Source of the DNA: a virus
Strand: one strand, 5' to 3'
IMG/VR virus record: IMGVR_UViG_3300033149_006413
Coordinates: 1-43,819 of that record
Length of the DNA stretch: 43,819 nucleotides
Shown piece by piece: positions 1 to 8,886 of the stretch. Below the pieces are notes generated by a model. The model was not told where the DNA came from, did not search any database, and saw only the letters and a program-made list of their open reading frames with translations. The position numbers and the translations under genes are program-made. Each line of letters starts with the position of its first letter. The first letter of the stretch is position 1.

Positions 1-1
1 T

Positions 2-1408
2 TTGGCCGGTTCTTGGGTTGATTGGACATCTGATGCAAGTTTGAAATTTATAACACGGCACAACTCGGGAGAGGAGAGCCATGTCGAGTTGTATGATGTC
101 AAGTTCTATCCTCATCCCCTCGACATCGACTGGTTCCAGTCCAATCCTATTGAGTTCCTGACCGATACGCTGTCCCCGAGCGGGAGCGAATACATGGACG
201 GGGATTGGGTAACTGGTTTTACTGTCCAGAATACGGGTAATCCAATCACAAACGGCAAATATGTAAGATATCCGGCAACTGCCAGTGGTAGTGCAAAACC
301 TTATTCGCTTGATTCCGCAATAGATGGTAGAAGATTTGACACTCTTAGATTTTGGATAAGGAGCTCTCAAGCAGGTAATCATCGAATCTATATTCTTACA
401 GATACGAGCAATTTAACATACTACTTAATGTCATTGACAGCAAACGTATGGACTGAAATAAATATTCCATTCCCAAATACAGATGACCCTGTTGGAGATA
501 GTGGATGGACAAGTGAAACTGGTTCTTATGACCCTTCATCAATTACAATAGTGAGATTTGTAAATAACACTGGGTCTGCAGCAGACCTTGACATTTACGG
601 TCTCCAGTTCCTGTCCTCCGAGCATGAGAAGGAGTATTTCGTCCCGCAGACGCTTGACGTGGAGTGGGATGCGGGGAATAGTAAATATGGCTCGTTCTAC
701 ATCAATCCGAACGAGAGGGCACGGCTGTACAAAGTAATCGCCGATGGGAATATCTGGATTGAGAACTGGGACATCGACTGGATGGAGAACTATCACGGAC
801 ACGGGCTGTATGGCGACCCGCAGTATCTGTATCTGGAGGCGAGCGGGGATACTGTCACATTCTATGACGATGTCTCGATTGCGGGGGCGTGCACCATCGT
901 GGCGGGGACGCTACGGGCTAAAGAGAACACACACACAATCTCGGTCGGGGGCTTACTCACGGTCAAGTCGGGCGGGACATTCGCACACTCGGCATGGGCA
1001 CCGACATCGGACTGCGAGATAGGGTCTATCGTGTGTGAGGGTGGGACAATACACTTCCCCGCAGTCTCGGGCGGGGGGAAGCTACTCATCACCGGCGAGA
1101 CGAAGAACTACGCCATCAAAGTGACGAGGAACTCCACCATATACCACCACTCGGGACACATCCAGATAGACACGCCGAGCAATACCCTCGCCATATTCAA
1201 CGAGAAAACCGTCAACATACTCGAAGTAACCTCGGGTAACGTCGTGTTCATAACGCACAAGATGAAGTATAACGAGCTGAGGGAGACCTCGGGCAGCTTC
1301 GAATACGTCGACTACACGACGAGCGAGGGCGAGAGCTACATCGATAAGGAAACCTTTATAGATGGCTTTGACAATTATATAATCGACCTAACGAGGTGCA
1401 TAAAATGA
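2..1408 (+). CDS. adhesin / tail-fibre-like protein, 3' part (5' end outside window)
   Basis: The frame is open from the window edge and no convincing start or RBS is visible, so this is a C-terminal fragment of about 468 residues. The first 35 residues match the end of a lectin-like module also seen at 43095-43180 (shared pattern D-A-x-hydrophobic, H-x-[AS]-GE-x-S). A second beta-rich, jelly-roll-like domain follows (about residues 55-200) and ends in a QFL-x3-EH signature, also found at 43660-43685. The C-terminal 200 residues are short beta repeats (TVTFYDD, TISVGG, TLRAKEN) resembling a beta-helix. Probable role: virion-borne receptor binding. Bases 235-600 are clearly richer in A+T than their flanks. 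The stop overlaps the next start. Confidence 0.6.
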   Translation: MAGSWVDWTSDASLKFITRHNSGEESHVELYDVKFYPHPLDIDWFQSNPIEFLTDTLSPSGSEYMDGDWVTGFTVQNTGNPITNGKYVRYPATASGSAKPYSLDSAIDGRRFDTLRFWIRSSQAGNHRIYILTDTSNLTYYLMSLTANVWTEINIPFPNTDDPVGDSGWTSETGSYDPSSITIVRFVNNTGSAADLDIYGLQFLSSEHEKEYFVPQTLDVEWDAGNSKYGSFYINPNERARLYKVIADGNIWIENWDIDWMENYHGHGLYGDPQYLYLEASGDTVTFYDDVSIAGACTIVAGTLRAKENTHTISVGGLLTVKSGGTFAHSAWAPTSDCEIGSIVCEGGTIHFPAVSGGGKLLITGETKNYAIKVTRNSTIYHHSGHIQIDTPSNTLAIFNEKTVNILEVTSGNVVFITHKMKYNELRETSGSFEYVDYTTSEGESYIDKETFIDGFDNYIIDLTRCIK

Positions 1409-1815
1409 GCAGAACGAGACCGGACGATGTGATAAAGATAAGCGCGCACAGAGAGGTGTGTATACTCGACGATAACACGTTCGATACGACAGGGTCCTCG
1501 GCGGAGCTACTCTCATTCATGTCAGTGGGATACAGCAGGACCACCATCTTCGTCAAGAACATACACGGCACTGACGAGCTCACCATCGACGTCGAGGTCG
1601 CACCGTATAACTCGGACGGGAGCGAGCCGACAACGCAGCAGTGGAGGAAGATAAACACCGTGGACTATCCGAAAGCGCTCGCCGCGGGTGAGTCCGACAT
1701 CATCAACCTCATAGGCGTGTATGGCTACATCCGCGTGCTCGGGCATGACAGCTCGGGCGGGGGAGGGAACAACGACCACGCGCGCATAGGAGTGATAATG
1801 ACGAGGGATGGATGA
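1405..1815 (+). CDS. hypothetical beta-rich structural protein
   Basis: This 136-residue protein is not recognised. The start is the ATG at 1405, 6 nt after a GAGGTG motif, overlapping the stop of the adhesin by 4 nt. It is beta-rich, has a Gly-rich loop (SSGGGGNN) near the C-terminus and has no membrane segment. It sits between the adhesin and the tail terminator-like gene and is translationally coupled to both, so a small virion or fibre-associated protein is likely. Confidence 0.6.
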   Translation: MSRTRPDDVIKISAHREVCILDDNTFDTTGSSAELLSFMSVGYSRTTIFVKNIHGTDELTIDVEVAPYNSDGSEPTTQQWRKINTVDYPKALAAGESDIINLIGVYGYIRVLGHDSSGGGGNNDHARIGVIMTRDG

Positions 1816-2536
1816 TATGGTTGTCACGATACAGAGCGTTTCCACACCAGCAGGGACAATCGCGTCCACCGATACACCAGAGTTTATTTGTTATATATCA
1901 GGTGACGCCCTCGCCGTATGCGTGGTCATCGATGGTCAGCTATTTCAACTTGATAGGGACCATAATGTCAGCGGGAAGTACAGCAGGAACATCCCGGCCT
2001 CGCTCATACAGGAACAGACGGACACGACAGTCCACTACGTCGCGTTCGACGCGGACCCGTCGATAGCGATTGACTCGAGCACGAGCATCACGGTGGAGCA
2101 GAGCGATTACCCCGAGCCGGTCGAGTTCGTCAAGAACTTCATCGTGAGCAACTTCAACAGGAACAGGGCGGGGAACGTAGCACTCCCCGCGGTCAAGAGT
2201 ATCACAGAGGTCAAGAGATGGGACGACGACCTCGTATACATCATCGAGCTCAAGCGCCTGCGCGAGGCGAAAGGTATCGCGTCACGGTACAAGACGATAC
2301 GGTATCCGCTCGAGATATGTATTCAGTCGAAAAGGAAGGACTGGGCGCTCAGTATCCTCGAGGAGGTGAAGCATATCTTCGAGGAGAACTATAACAACCT
2401 CGGCTCGATACACTTCGACTACGTCACGTTCCGCGACGAGGGGAAGAACGCGTCAACGAGAAGTTCAAATATCTGGAGGTATATATACAGTATCGAGCTC
2501 GTAAAGGAGTGGAAGCCAATCGCCGGAGGTGTATGA
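1808..2536 (+). CDS. tail terminator-like protein with N-terminal Ig-like domain
   Basis: The protein has 242 residues. Residues 1-95 look like an all-beta Ig-like domain. Residues 100-240 have the alpha/beta pattern of gpU/tail-terminator proteins: a first helix (EFVKNFIVSNF), a strand YIIELKR, the YPLEICIQSK strand, the ALSILEEVKHIFEENY helix and a final YIYSIELVKEW strand. Position directly before the tail tube gene fits the siphovirus order terminator-tube-chaperone-tape measure. Function is inferred from fold pattern and synteny, not from a signature motif. A second possible start is the ATG at 1817. Confidence 0.55.
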   Translation: MDDMVVTIQSVSTPAGTIASTDTPEFICYISGDALAVCVVIDGQLFQLDRDHNVSGKYSRNIPASLIQEQTDTTVHYVAFDADPSIAIDSSTSITVEQSDYPEPVEFVKNFIVSNFNRNRAGNVALPAVKSITEVKRWDDDLVYIIELKRLREAKGIASRYKTIRYPLEICIQSKRKDWALSILEEVKHIFEENYNNLGSIHFDYVTFRDEGKNASTRSSNIWRYIYSIELVKEWKPIAGGV

Positions 2537-2767
2537 ATGAAACAGAAGTACGTCAAGATTGTTTGTATATCGGATAAACCGGTATCGTATCACGAGTTCC
2601 CGGAGAAGAAGTACAGGTTCGGGGACAAAATCACGGTCACGGAGAGTGTCGCGAAATCGCTCACGAGCAGGGCGAGAATGCGCTGGGTCACGCTTGAGGA
2701 ATGGAAAAAAATAAAGAAGAGTAAAGAGATGTCATCCGTGAAAAAGAAAAAGGTGGTGCATGAATGA
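2537..2767 (+). CDS. small tail/head-joining protein (FI-like)
   Basis: This basic protein has 76 residues and starts directly after the preceding stop with GGAGGTG upstream. The pattern YRFGDKITVTESVAKSL followed by RWVTLEEW resembles short beta-hairpin proteins found beside capsid or tail genes. It also resembles the product at 39018-39233 (YFFVSGAVMEVPNGLADRL), suggesting two distant members of one family, one per structural module. The tail is Lys-rich. The specific role is unknown. Confidence 0.55.
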   Translation: MKQKYVKIVCISDKPVSYHEFPEKKYRFGDKITVTESVAKSLTSRARMRWVTLEEWKKIKKSKEMSSVKKKKVVHE

Positions 2768-4197
2768 GGAACCTTAAAGGCATCAGGACACAGGTATCGT
2801 GGGGCGAGGAGGTCCCGGTCGAACAGTCGCTCTCGGGCGGCACGGTCGAAGAGAACCAGGTCTACGGCCTCTCCGGACTCACGGAAAGCAAGTACAAGGG
2901 TCAGGTCGCGATTGTCAAGCCGAGGAGTGGCGGGAGTGTCAACGCGAAGAGGTATCACATCGTCGATAATACGACGAACGCTATCACGTTCGAAGAAGAT
3001 GTGCAGGATGACGGGCTCACCAATTCGGATACACTCATCATCACGCAGATAAACGTCACACCGGACGATATCTCCGACTACTTCGGCCCGATGGAAGAGG
3101 CGGACCTGCCCACACCGTCCGTCGAGGTACACGACGTGTGGGCGCACGGGTCGACATACCAGCCCGCGAGGCACAGCGCGGTGCAGATGAAGAGGACGTA
3201 CGAGTCGACATTCCCCGTCAAGCTCGTGAACGGGAAGCTGCTCTACCTCGGGATGGGTATGGTGTACGAGGACCCGAGCGGGTGCCAGACCAAAACGGAC
3301 CTCTCGGCGACACTGGCACAGGACACGATTATAGGGCAGAGCGTGATAACGACCAGCGCGGACCTGTCGGGTAGCCTGACAGTCGGGGACCACATCTGCG
3401 TGGATTACAGCGGGACATACCCCGAGGTCAGGCAGGTGACCGCGGTGAACGCGACGACCGTCACACTGAGCAAGCCGCTCAGGATACCGCACGACTCGGG
3501 CGCGGACCTGTACAAGGTGAGCATAGGCACCGGATACATGAAACATATCATGCTCCTCGAGGATAGCGTGCCATCGTGGACGTTCGAGGCGGTGTTCAAA
3601 GGGTACCAGCGCGCGGTCACGAACGCGGATTACGTGAACAGGTACAACGGTATCAAGGTCAAGACCCTGTCATTCAGCTCGACACCGGGCGATTCCCCGC
3701 TCCAGGTCGATATGGAGATTGCGGCGCTCAAGGTCGACGAAGGTACTACGAGGACTTCATCCGTCGATATGACAGATTACGGGGGCACGCCTTACCTGCA
3801 CAAGAAAACGACAGTGACGATAAACGGTGTGGTGTACGCACAGGCGGGCGATTTCTCGGGCTCTATCAAGCGCGAGATGACGACGAAGATTTATCACAAC
3901 GACCAGAACACAATCGACCCGTGGGAACACATCGAAGGCGAGGTCACATTCGATTTCAAGGTGACGGTCCCCCTGCATAACAGGAACTTCTACGACCTGC
4001 TCATGGACGGGACGGAGTTCGATGTCTCGTTCGAGTACGAGCGTGGGACGAATGACAAGCTATTGATAGAGTTCCTGAGATGTTACCTGACCGACGCGCC
4101 CGAGAAGCTCGTGAAAGGGGGCGAGATACCCGTCGACGTGACAGCGAGCCCGGGCGGGATGAAGATAACGGTGACAGATAATATCGAGTTCTACTGA
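2764..4197 (+). CDS. major tail tube protein
   Basis: This is a 477-residue all-beta protein. The N-terminus (NLKGIRTQVSWGEEVP) and the body (MKHIMLLEDSVPSWTFEAVF, then KVKTLSFSSTPGDSPLQVDMEI) match the usual siphovirus tube protein pattern. In that pattern, a description of the response to an input is followed by paired strands ending in a conserved V-x-F-x-F-K-V. A middle segment (residues 190-240, TVGDHICVDYSGTYPEVRQV) is probably an inserted beta domain. It lies immediately before the chaperone and tape measure genes. It is longer than the typical 150-300 residues because of inserted domains. Confidence 0.75.
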   Translation: MRNLKGIRTQVSWGEEVPVEQSLSGGTVEENQVYGLSGLTESKYKGQVAIVKPRSGGSVNAKRYHIVDNTTNAITFEEDVQDDGLTNSDTLIITQINVTPDDISDYFGPMEEADLPTPSVEVHDVWAHGSTYQPARHSAVQMKRTYESTFPVKLVNGKLLYLGMGMVYEDPSGCQTKTDLSATLAQDTIIGQSVITTSADLSGSLTVGDHICVDYSGTYPEVRQVTAVNATTVTLSKPLRIPHDSGADLYKVSIGTGYMKHIMLLEDSVPSWTFEAVFKGYQRAVTNADYVNRYNGIKVKTLSFSSTPGDSPLQVDMEIAALKVDEGTTRTSSVDMTDYGGTPYLHKKTTVTINGVVYAQAGDFSGSIKREMTTKIYHNDQNTIDPWEHIEGEVTFDFKVTVPLHNRNFYDLLMDGTEFDVSFEYERGTNDKLLIEFLRCYLTDAPEKLVKGGEIPVDVTASPGGMKITVTDNIEFY

Positions 4198-4222
4198 GAA
4201 CACGCTACGGAGGTGTATATGC

Positions 4223-4642
4223 ATGGATGAAAACGAAACGCCGGAGCTGTTCGATACCAGCGAGCTCTTCGTGAACATGAATGAGCCAAAGTTCGAAACA
4301 GCAGAATTGAAATGGAACACCGAGGACGGGCCCAGGCTCGTGAAGGTGAAGTACAAGAGTATACCATGGGCACTCTACAACCAGCTCGTGAAGGAAGCGT
4401 TCATCGAGACCGCGAACGATTCGGAGGAGTTCGAACGGGTCAAGCAGATGAAGATTCTGAAGCATATGGTCGTCGAGGTCGCGGGGAAGCCCATGACGGA
4501 GGATATGTGGGCGAGCCTCGACCACAGGTTCGGTGAAGCGCTCAGGATGATGTTCTTCCAGAACACGGGCGAGTTCAGGATTCCGAAAGAAGTCCTAAAA
4601 AACTTGATGATGGAGTTGAGGCAGGAAACAGGAAATATATGA
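4223..4642 (+). CDS. tail assembly chaperone (G-like, zero frame)
   Basis: This 139-residue acidic, helical protein lies between the tube and tape measure genes, the position of lambda G and its analogues, which bind and guide the tape measure during tail assembly. The start is ATG 4223, after GGAGGTG. Residues 31-60 (LKWNTEDGPRLVKVKYKSIPW) form a beta start followed by helices. Near the end the codons CTA-AAA-AAC contain a slippery A-AAA-AAC heptamer, and a -1 shift there joins the downstream frame without meeting a stop. Confidence 0.75.
   Translation: MDENETPELFDTSELFVNMNEPKFETAELKWNTEDGPRLVKVKYKSIPWALYNQLVKEAFIETANDSEEFERVKQMKILKHMVVEVAGKPMTEDMWASLDHRFGEALRMMFFQNTGEFRIPKEVLKNLMMELRQETGNI
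4597..4603 (+). promoter_or_regulatory. candidate -1 ribosomal frameshift site (A-AAA-AAC)
   Basis: The heptamer has exactly the X-XXY-YYZ parse in the chaperone reading frame (codons CTA at 4595, AAA at 4598, AAC at 4601). After a -1 slip, reading resumes at 4603 and passes in frame into the reading frame of the 4639-4869 ORF, giving a fusion of about 215 residues. This is the arrangement of G/GT frameshifting in siphoviruses. No strong downstream pseudoknot was seen by eye. Confidence 0.65.
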
Positions 4643-4869
4643 GTTGGAGGAGAGAGATTTACTCCGACGACCATCATGCCCGTGATGCTCCACCATTCCA
4701 ATGGTCACCGAGTAACCCGCTGATAATCATGGAGGTGATTGAGCAAACCCTACTCAACCATAATATACCCTATAATGTAATACAGGTAATGGACATCCGC
4801 GATGTGTTCCTGAAATACAGGATACTCGGCGGACTCCTCGTCCTGAACGAGCCGAAGGAGGCGCTGTAA
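4639..4869 (+). CDS. tail assembly chaperone extension (T-like, -1 frame)
   Basis: The 76-residue reading frame overlaps the end of the preceding gene by 4 nt. It could start independently at ATG 4639, but its frame is open back past the slippery heptamer at 4597-4603. It is therefore most simply the C-terminal extension of a GT-type fusion chaperone. The product contains HARDAPPFQWSPSNP followed by helices. It ends 2 nt before the tape measure start. Confidence 0.65.
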   Translation: MSWRREIYSDDHHARDAPPFQWSPSNPLIIMEVIEQTLLNHNIPYNVIQVMDIRDVFLKYRILGGLLVLNEPKEAL

Positions 4870-4871
4870 GC

Positions 4872-6437
4872 ATGGCAGAACCGGACGTCATAGGTGAAGC
4901 GGTAATCAAGCTCAAGATAGACGACAGCGAGGTGCGTAACGTAGTGAGGGGTACGATACAGCAGAAGGTAGTGTACCAGCTCGGGCCTTCGAGCGCGTAC
5001 ATACCGCCCGCAGGCAGGCTACCACCGCGTATGAGCTACCCCGCACTACCGCCGACACGCGGCGCGACGCTACCACCGTACTCGCCCGACCTCATCCCCG
5101 AGAACTCTTCGTACATGCCGCCCCCCGCGGTGAGCAAGACGGAGCAGAAGAAGATGGTGAAGAAGGTCGTAGAGATGTCCGATGTCGTCACGGGGAAGAA
5201 GGAGCCTAAGAGAAAGGCTGGTGCCGGGCTCCTCGAAGCGCTCGGGCTCAAAGGCGGCGCGCCGTACCTGCGATTCAGGAAGGGTAGGCTATACGGCGGG
5301 CTCTCCGGCCTCAACGTCCCCGCATCAATCGAGAGCCTCGCACGTGGCGAGGGTTTGCTCGGGCGTTCGAAAACTGTACAGGGCATTGCACAGGGTATAC
5401 TCCCCGCTCTCGAAAAGCTCGGTATGGCGAGTGCTGGTGCAGGTGAAGCGGCGACGAGTGGCGCAACTGCGGCGACGACCAGTGCTGCTGCTACCACTAC
5501 TACTGGCGCAATGACAGCCGGCTCACTCGCCGCTGTCGTAGGACCACTCGTCATAATCGCGGGTGCCGTACTCGCCATACTCTTCGTCGTCAAGATGATT
5601 TTCAAGTTCATTAAGGAGAGTAAGGTCACGCAGTACATGCAGAGCTATGCGGCGAGCGCTGTCGAGAACATCATGATGGCTATACTCTACGTATTCATCA
5701 ATCTGTACCAGAAGATAAAGGATATATTCAGTATAGACGTCCCCGCGGGTATACAGGCCTACATAGACGGGTTCCAGCAAATCTTCAGCATGCTGGGCTA
5801 TCTCATCGATGACACGCTGACATACATATCTACCTACGCGGAGCTCCTCGCCTTTCCGTTCATCGCTACTTACGAGTTCATAAAGGGGATAGTGAGCGGG
5901 ATAATCGGTTACTTTTCGGCTGTCGTGACACTCTTCACAACCGGGGAGAGTAAGGTATACACAGCACTCGGTAATATCCTGAGCTTCGTACTCACATTCC
6001 CGGTCAAGATGTTCCAGAAATTGACATCCCTCATCCTGAAGCTCTTGGATAGTATAATAGGTATAATATTCGACGCCATATCGCTCATCGTGGTGGGTTC
6101 GCTGAATGCTATCCTCTCCATATTCACCACGCTCGGGTTTATGTCGAAAGAGACGGCGCACGAGATAATGGAGACTGTAACGGGGGTCCTGATGGGTATA
6201 CGCGACAGTATCACATGGTTCTTCGACACGGTGAAAAGGCTATACAATACTCTCACCTCAAGTATAATACGAAGCATCGAGACCGTCATATCGACCATCA
6301 CGGGCGCACTGGACAGTATAGTCACGTTCTTCGCGAAAGCGATTGGGAGGTTACTCAGAGGCCTCGGTGACCGCATAACCGGGAAGAAGAGCGGTATCAT
6401 CTCGGGCGTGACGTCGTTTATAGGGGGTGTGTTCTGA
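4872..6437 (+). CDS. tape measure protein
   Basis: This 521-residue protein follows the chaperones. It has an N-terminal Pro-rich region (residues 40-85), a low-complexity Ala/Thr stretch (around 195-215), and long hydrophobic/amphipathic helices. The helices include a strong membrane-like segment (AAVVGPLVIIAGAVLAILFV, about 220-240) and repeated YxxI/F patterns to the C-terminus, as expected of a tape measure that also contacts or enters the cell membrane. By the usual rule of about 0.15 nm per residue, the tail would be near 80 nm. Confidence 0.8.
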   Translation: MAEPDVIGEAVIKLKIDDSEVRNVVRGTIQQKVVYQLGPSSAYIPPAGRLPPRMSYPALPPTRGATLPPYSPDLIPENSSYMPPPAVSKTEQKKMVKKVVEMSDVVTGKKEPKRKAGAGLLEALGLKGGAPYLRFRKGRLYGGLSGLNVPASIESLARGEGLLGRSKTVQGIAQGILPALEKLGMASAGAGEAATSGATAATTSAAATTTTGAMTAGSLAAVVGPLVIIAGAVLAILFVVKMIFKFIKESKVTQYMQSYAASAVENIMMAILYVFINLYQKIKDIFSIDVPAGIQAYIDGFQQIFSMLGYLIDDTLTYISTYAELLAFPFIATYEFIKGIVSGIIGYFSAVVTLFTTGESKVYTALGNILSFVLTFPVKMFQKLTSLILKLLDSIIGIIFDAISLIVVGSLNAILSIFTTLGFMSKETAHEIMETVTGVLMGIRDSITWFFDTVKRLYNTLTSSIIRSIETVISTITGALDSIVTFFAKAIGRLLRGLGDRITGKKSGIISGVTSFIGGVF

Positions 6438-6946
6438 TGTCAATCGATATCAAGTTCGTGACGGAGTCGGACGCGGCGAGTAGGCAGCACCTGAACGCGA
6501 CGCTGTACCTGAAAGTGGACTCGTGGACGTACCTCATCGACCGCGAGATTAAGCAGTACAACATGGCGATGCTGAAGAGTATAGGCACCGCGATAGGCGA
6601 TAAGACGTGGGGGACGGTCGTCACAGATTTCGGGCAGTGCACCGAGACGGTCCGGCTCACGGGGACTATCAACGAGGCGGGGACGAGCCCGGGCGAGAGG
6701 CTGCTCAAAAACAGGCAGAAGATGATGGAGATAAGCAAGTTCATCAGGATTAACGGGTTCCAGTCGGAGCGGACGTACCTGTTCATAGGCGACGAGTTCA
6801 ATAATCAGGACGGGTCACGGGCGACACTGGACTCGTCATCGGACGGTATGGAGGGTAAGATAGCGAAAGCGCAGTTCGAGTGGAAGAAAGGATACGCCAT
6901 CATGTTCGCGATTGATTTCGTGGTGGGGTACGACTTCGAATTCTGA
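6437..6946 (+). CDS. distal tail / baseplate protein
   Basis: This 169-residue beta-rich protein overlaps the tape measure stop by 1 nt. Its place between the tape measure and the large tail tip protein is that of distal tail or hub adaptor proteins. It contains GTIDEAG-like loops and a Met/Lys-rich helix (LLKNRQKMMEISKFI). No signature motif is visible, so the assignment rests on position. Confidence 0.5.
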   Translation: MSIDIKFVTESDAASRQHLNATLYLKVDSWTYLIDREIKQYNMAMLKSIGTAIGDKTWGTVVTDFGQCTETVRLTGTINEAGTSPGERLLKNRQKMMEISKFIRINGFQSERTYLFIGDEFNNQDGSRATLDSSSDGMEGKIAKAQFEWKKGYAIMFAIDFVVGYDFEF

Positions 6947-6957
6947 GGTGTGTATAC

Positions 6958-8826
6958 GTGACTGATAACACGTCGAAAGGGCTACGGGTCATACGCTTCA
7001 AGGACTTCGTAGTCGATGTATCGGGGACTACGCCATCAACGTGGAGGGCGCCGTGGAGTGTGTACAATGATAACGGTGGCTCGTGGAGTATCGTGGCGGG
7101 GAATGCGCCATACGTAGGCATCGGTAATTACGGGAATAGGTACTACGTGGGTGGTCCGCCGACTATAGGCGGGCAGAGCGATATACTCCAGTCCGCGGCG
7201 TATGGCTGGCTCGACACGGACCAGGGCCCGACCGGGGCGAGGAACGGAGTGCAGTACGATGTGATGATTAGAGTAGTGGACGGGCAGGCGTTCTTCATGT
7301 TCATGTGGGACAGCTCCGGTCTCAGCGCGTACAGGGTTCGGGTCGTGCCGGGCGAGGGCGTGTTTCTGGAGAAGAGCAACGGTGTCGGGCAGCTCTATCT
7401 CGAGGATACGTGGTTCACACTCGCGTCCGATACAGAGTGTACGATAGAGGCGGATACGGATTACTGGCTGCGTATCGAGTACTTCCCGCAGGATATCAGC
7501 TCCGAGAACCTGAAAGATGATATAGACGTCGCGGGACTGCTCCAGGTATTCGTCGACACGAGCCATTTCAAGCAGGGCCTCGGCGAGGTCGCGTATATCA
7601 GGTATCAGGACACGTACCCGCTGACGAGCGGGGATAAGATAGCCCTCGGCAGGGTCGACGCGACAGAGGTGTACTTCGACGGGATAGAGTTCTGCGACGG
7701 CTGGCTCATGGGGTTCGAGCAGTTCCTGCTGAAGAAAGATATGGGCCCGCGTGCTATATCCCAGCTCATGTTCAATTTCGTGTACGACCCGGAGCTGACA
7801 TGTATCGAGGCGGGGGATAGGGTAGAGCTATGGGTGAAGAACGTGGATAAGGATATGGAGGCGTACAGGGTCTGCGACTTCGACGGCGTGGTGAAGAGGG
7901 TGGAATGGCAGGAAGGCGGGAACGACTCGATGGTCGGGAACGCGTACGCCGTGGACGAGCTGAAGGAGTTCATGGGCGAGCACAGGGAGCACAATGTAGA
8001 CACGTCGTTCGGCGACTACTTCGGCTATCTCCAGAACCAGCTCATAGGCGAGCACGGCTACGCGAACCTGAAGAGGACCGCGTTCACTCGATTCCATCTC
8101 ATGGGCGTCAACTCCAGCGCGCTCTCGTTCGCTATCTCCGCGAACTACAACATCGCCATCACCGACTACGACTTCATCTCGCTCATGTCGTGGATATGTA
8201 ACGCGTGGTTCACGTGGAACCCCGAGGGTTTCTTCATCATGACGAGCGGGTCGATACCGACGGGGATACACATCAACCTCACCTCGACGGTGTCGGGGCT
8301 GCCGCATAGGGTGCTGTATTACAAGATACGCGGGGACCTGCTCGAGCTGTACACCCGCGTGAAGCTACTCTCCTCATCCACCACATCATACATCTCGACA
8401 GACCCGGCCCGACGCGCTCAGTACGGGTCGAGCGATTACGTGATGGTGAACAAGAAACTGCCGGCGACTGAGGCGCAGGAAGTCGCTGATAACATACTCG
8501 CGGCGTACAGCGAGGACACGTACCCGCACCTCGACCTGTACGTCCTCGGCAATCTCTCTAAGATACAGCCCGGTATGCAGATAAATGTCACACTCCCGGG
8601 CGGCGTGTTTAACGATGTGCCGATGATAGTGACACAGAAAATACTTTTCAACGGCGCGGATATCAGCGAGGACGAGGACCCGTGGCTCGTGCAGAACGTA
8701 GTGAAGCTCCGGCTCGCATACTACGACACGTCGGTGACTAAGCTGCCGCGCCTACTCCACGCGCACTCGGAGCAGAGTTATGAAGAGGCGCGTATGCGGA
8801 GGATGGAGAGGGTCAATTTCCTGTAA
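6958..8826 (+). CDS. tail tip / baseplate hub protein with lectin-like domain
   Basis: The 622-residue product uses a GTG start at 6958, eight bases after GAGGTG. Residues 20-240 have the pattern of a concanavalin/LamG-like sandwich (AFFMFMWDSSG, DYWLRIEYF, IALGRVDATEVYFDGIEF). The C-terminal half (about 260-600) resembles hub-type tail proteins (ELTCIEAGDRVELWVKN; QPGMQINVTLPGG). It is the last gene of the plus-strand tail block and ends 13 bp before palindrome copy 1. Confidence 0.6.
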   Translation: MTDNTSKGLRVIRFKDFVVDVSGTTPSTWRAPWSVYNDNGGSWSIVAGNAPYVGIGNYGNRYYVGGPPTIGGQSDILQSAAYGWLDTDQGPTGARNGVQYDVMIRVVDGQAFFMFMWDSSGLSAYRVRVVPGEGVFLEKSNGVGQLYLEDTWFTLASDTECTIEADTDYWLRIEYFPQDISSENLKDDIDVAGLLQVFVDTSHFKQGLGEVAYIRYQDTYPLTSGDKIALGRVDATEVYFDGIEFCDGWLMGFEQFLLKKDMGPRAISQLMFNFVYDPELTCIEAGDRVELWVKNVDKDMEAYRVCDFDGVVKRVEWQEGGNDSMVGNAYAVDELKEFMGEHREHNVDTSFGDYFGYLQNQLIGEHGYANLKRTAFTRFHLMGVNSSALSFAISANYNIAITDYDFISLMSWICNAWFTWNPEGFFIMTSGSIPTGIHINLTSTVSGLPHRVLYYKIRGDLLELYTRVKLLSSSTTSYISTDPARRAQYGSSDYVMVNKKLPATEAQEVADNILAAYSEDTYPHLDLYVLGNLSKIQPGMQINVTLPGGVFNDVPMIVTQKILFNGADISEDEDPWLVQNVVKLRLAYYDTSVTKLPRLLHAHSEQSYEEARMRRMERVNFL

Positions 8827-8839
8827 GCAGGGGAGGGTA

Positions 8840-8886
8840 GAATTAATTAATAACTAATTAATTATTCATTAGTTATTAACTAATTC
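8840..8886 (+). repeat. 47-bp AT-rich oriented palindrome, copy 1
   Basis: The left arm is GAATTAATTAATAACTAAT and the right arm is the complement of GAATTAGTTAATAACTAAT. The A/G difference between arms gives the element a direction. It lies between convergent genes (tail tip stop at 8826; minus gene stop at 8876-8878, inside the element). Flank GGGTA on the left is shared with copy 2 and close to GGGTTA of copy 3. Possible roles are operator, bidirectional terminator or recombination site. Confidence 0.9.

Noticed and set aside
2590-3546. Long minus-strand open frame of 318 codons opposite the tail tube gene
   Set aside because: It is a shadow frame in GC-biased coding DNA. It is rich in Arg, Val and His, has no RBS, and lies inside a well-supported plus-strand gene.
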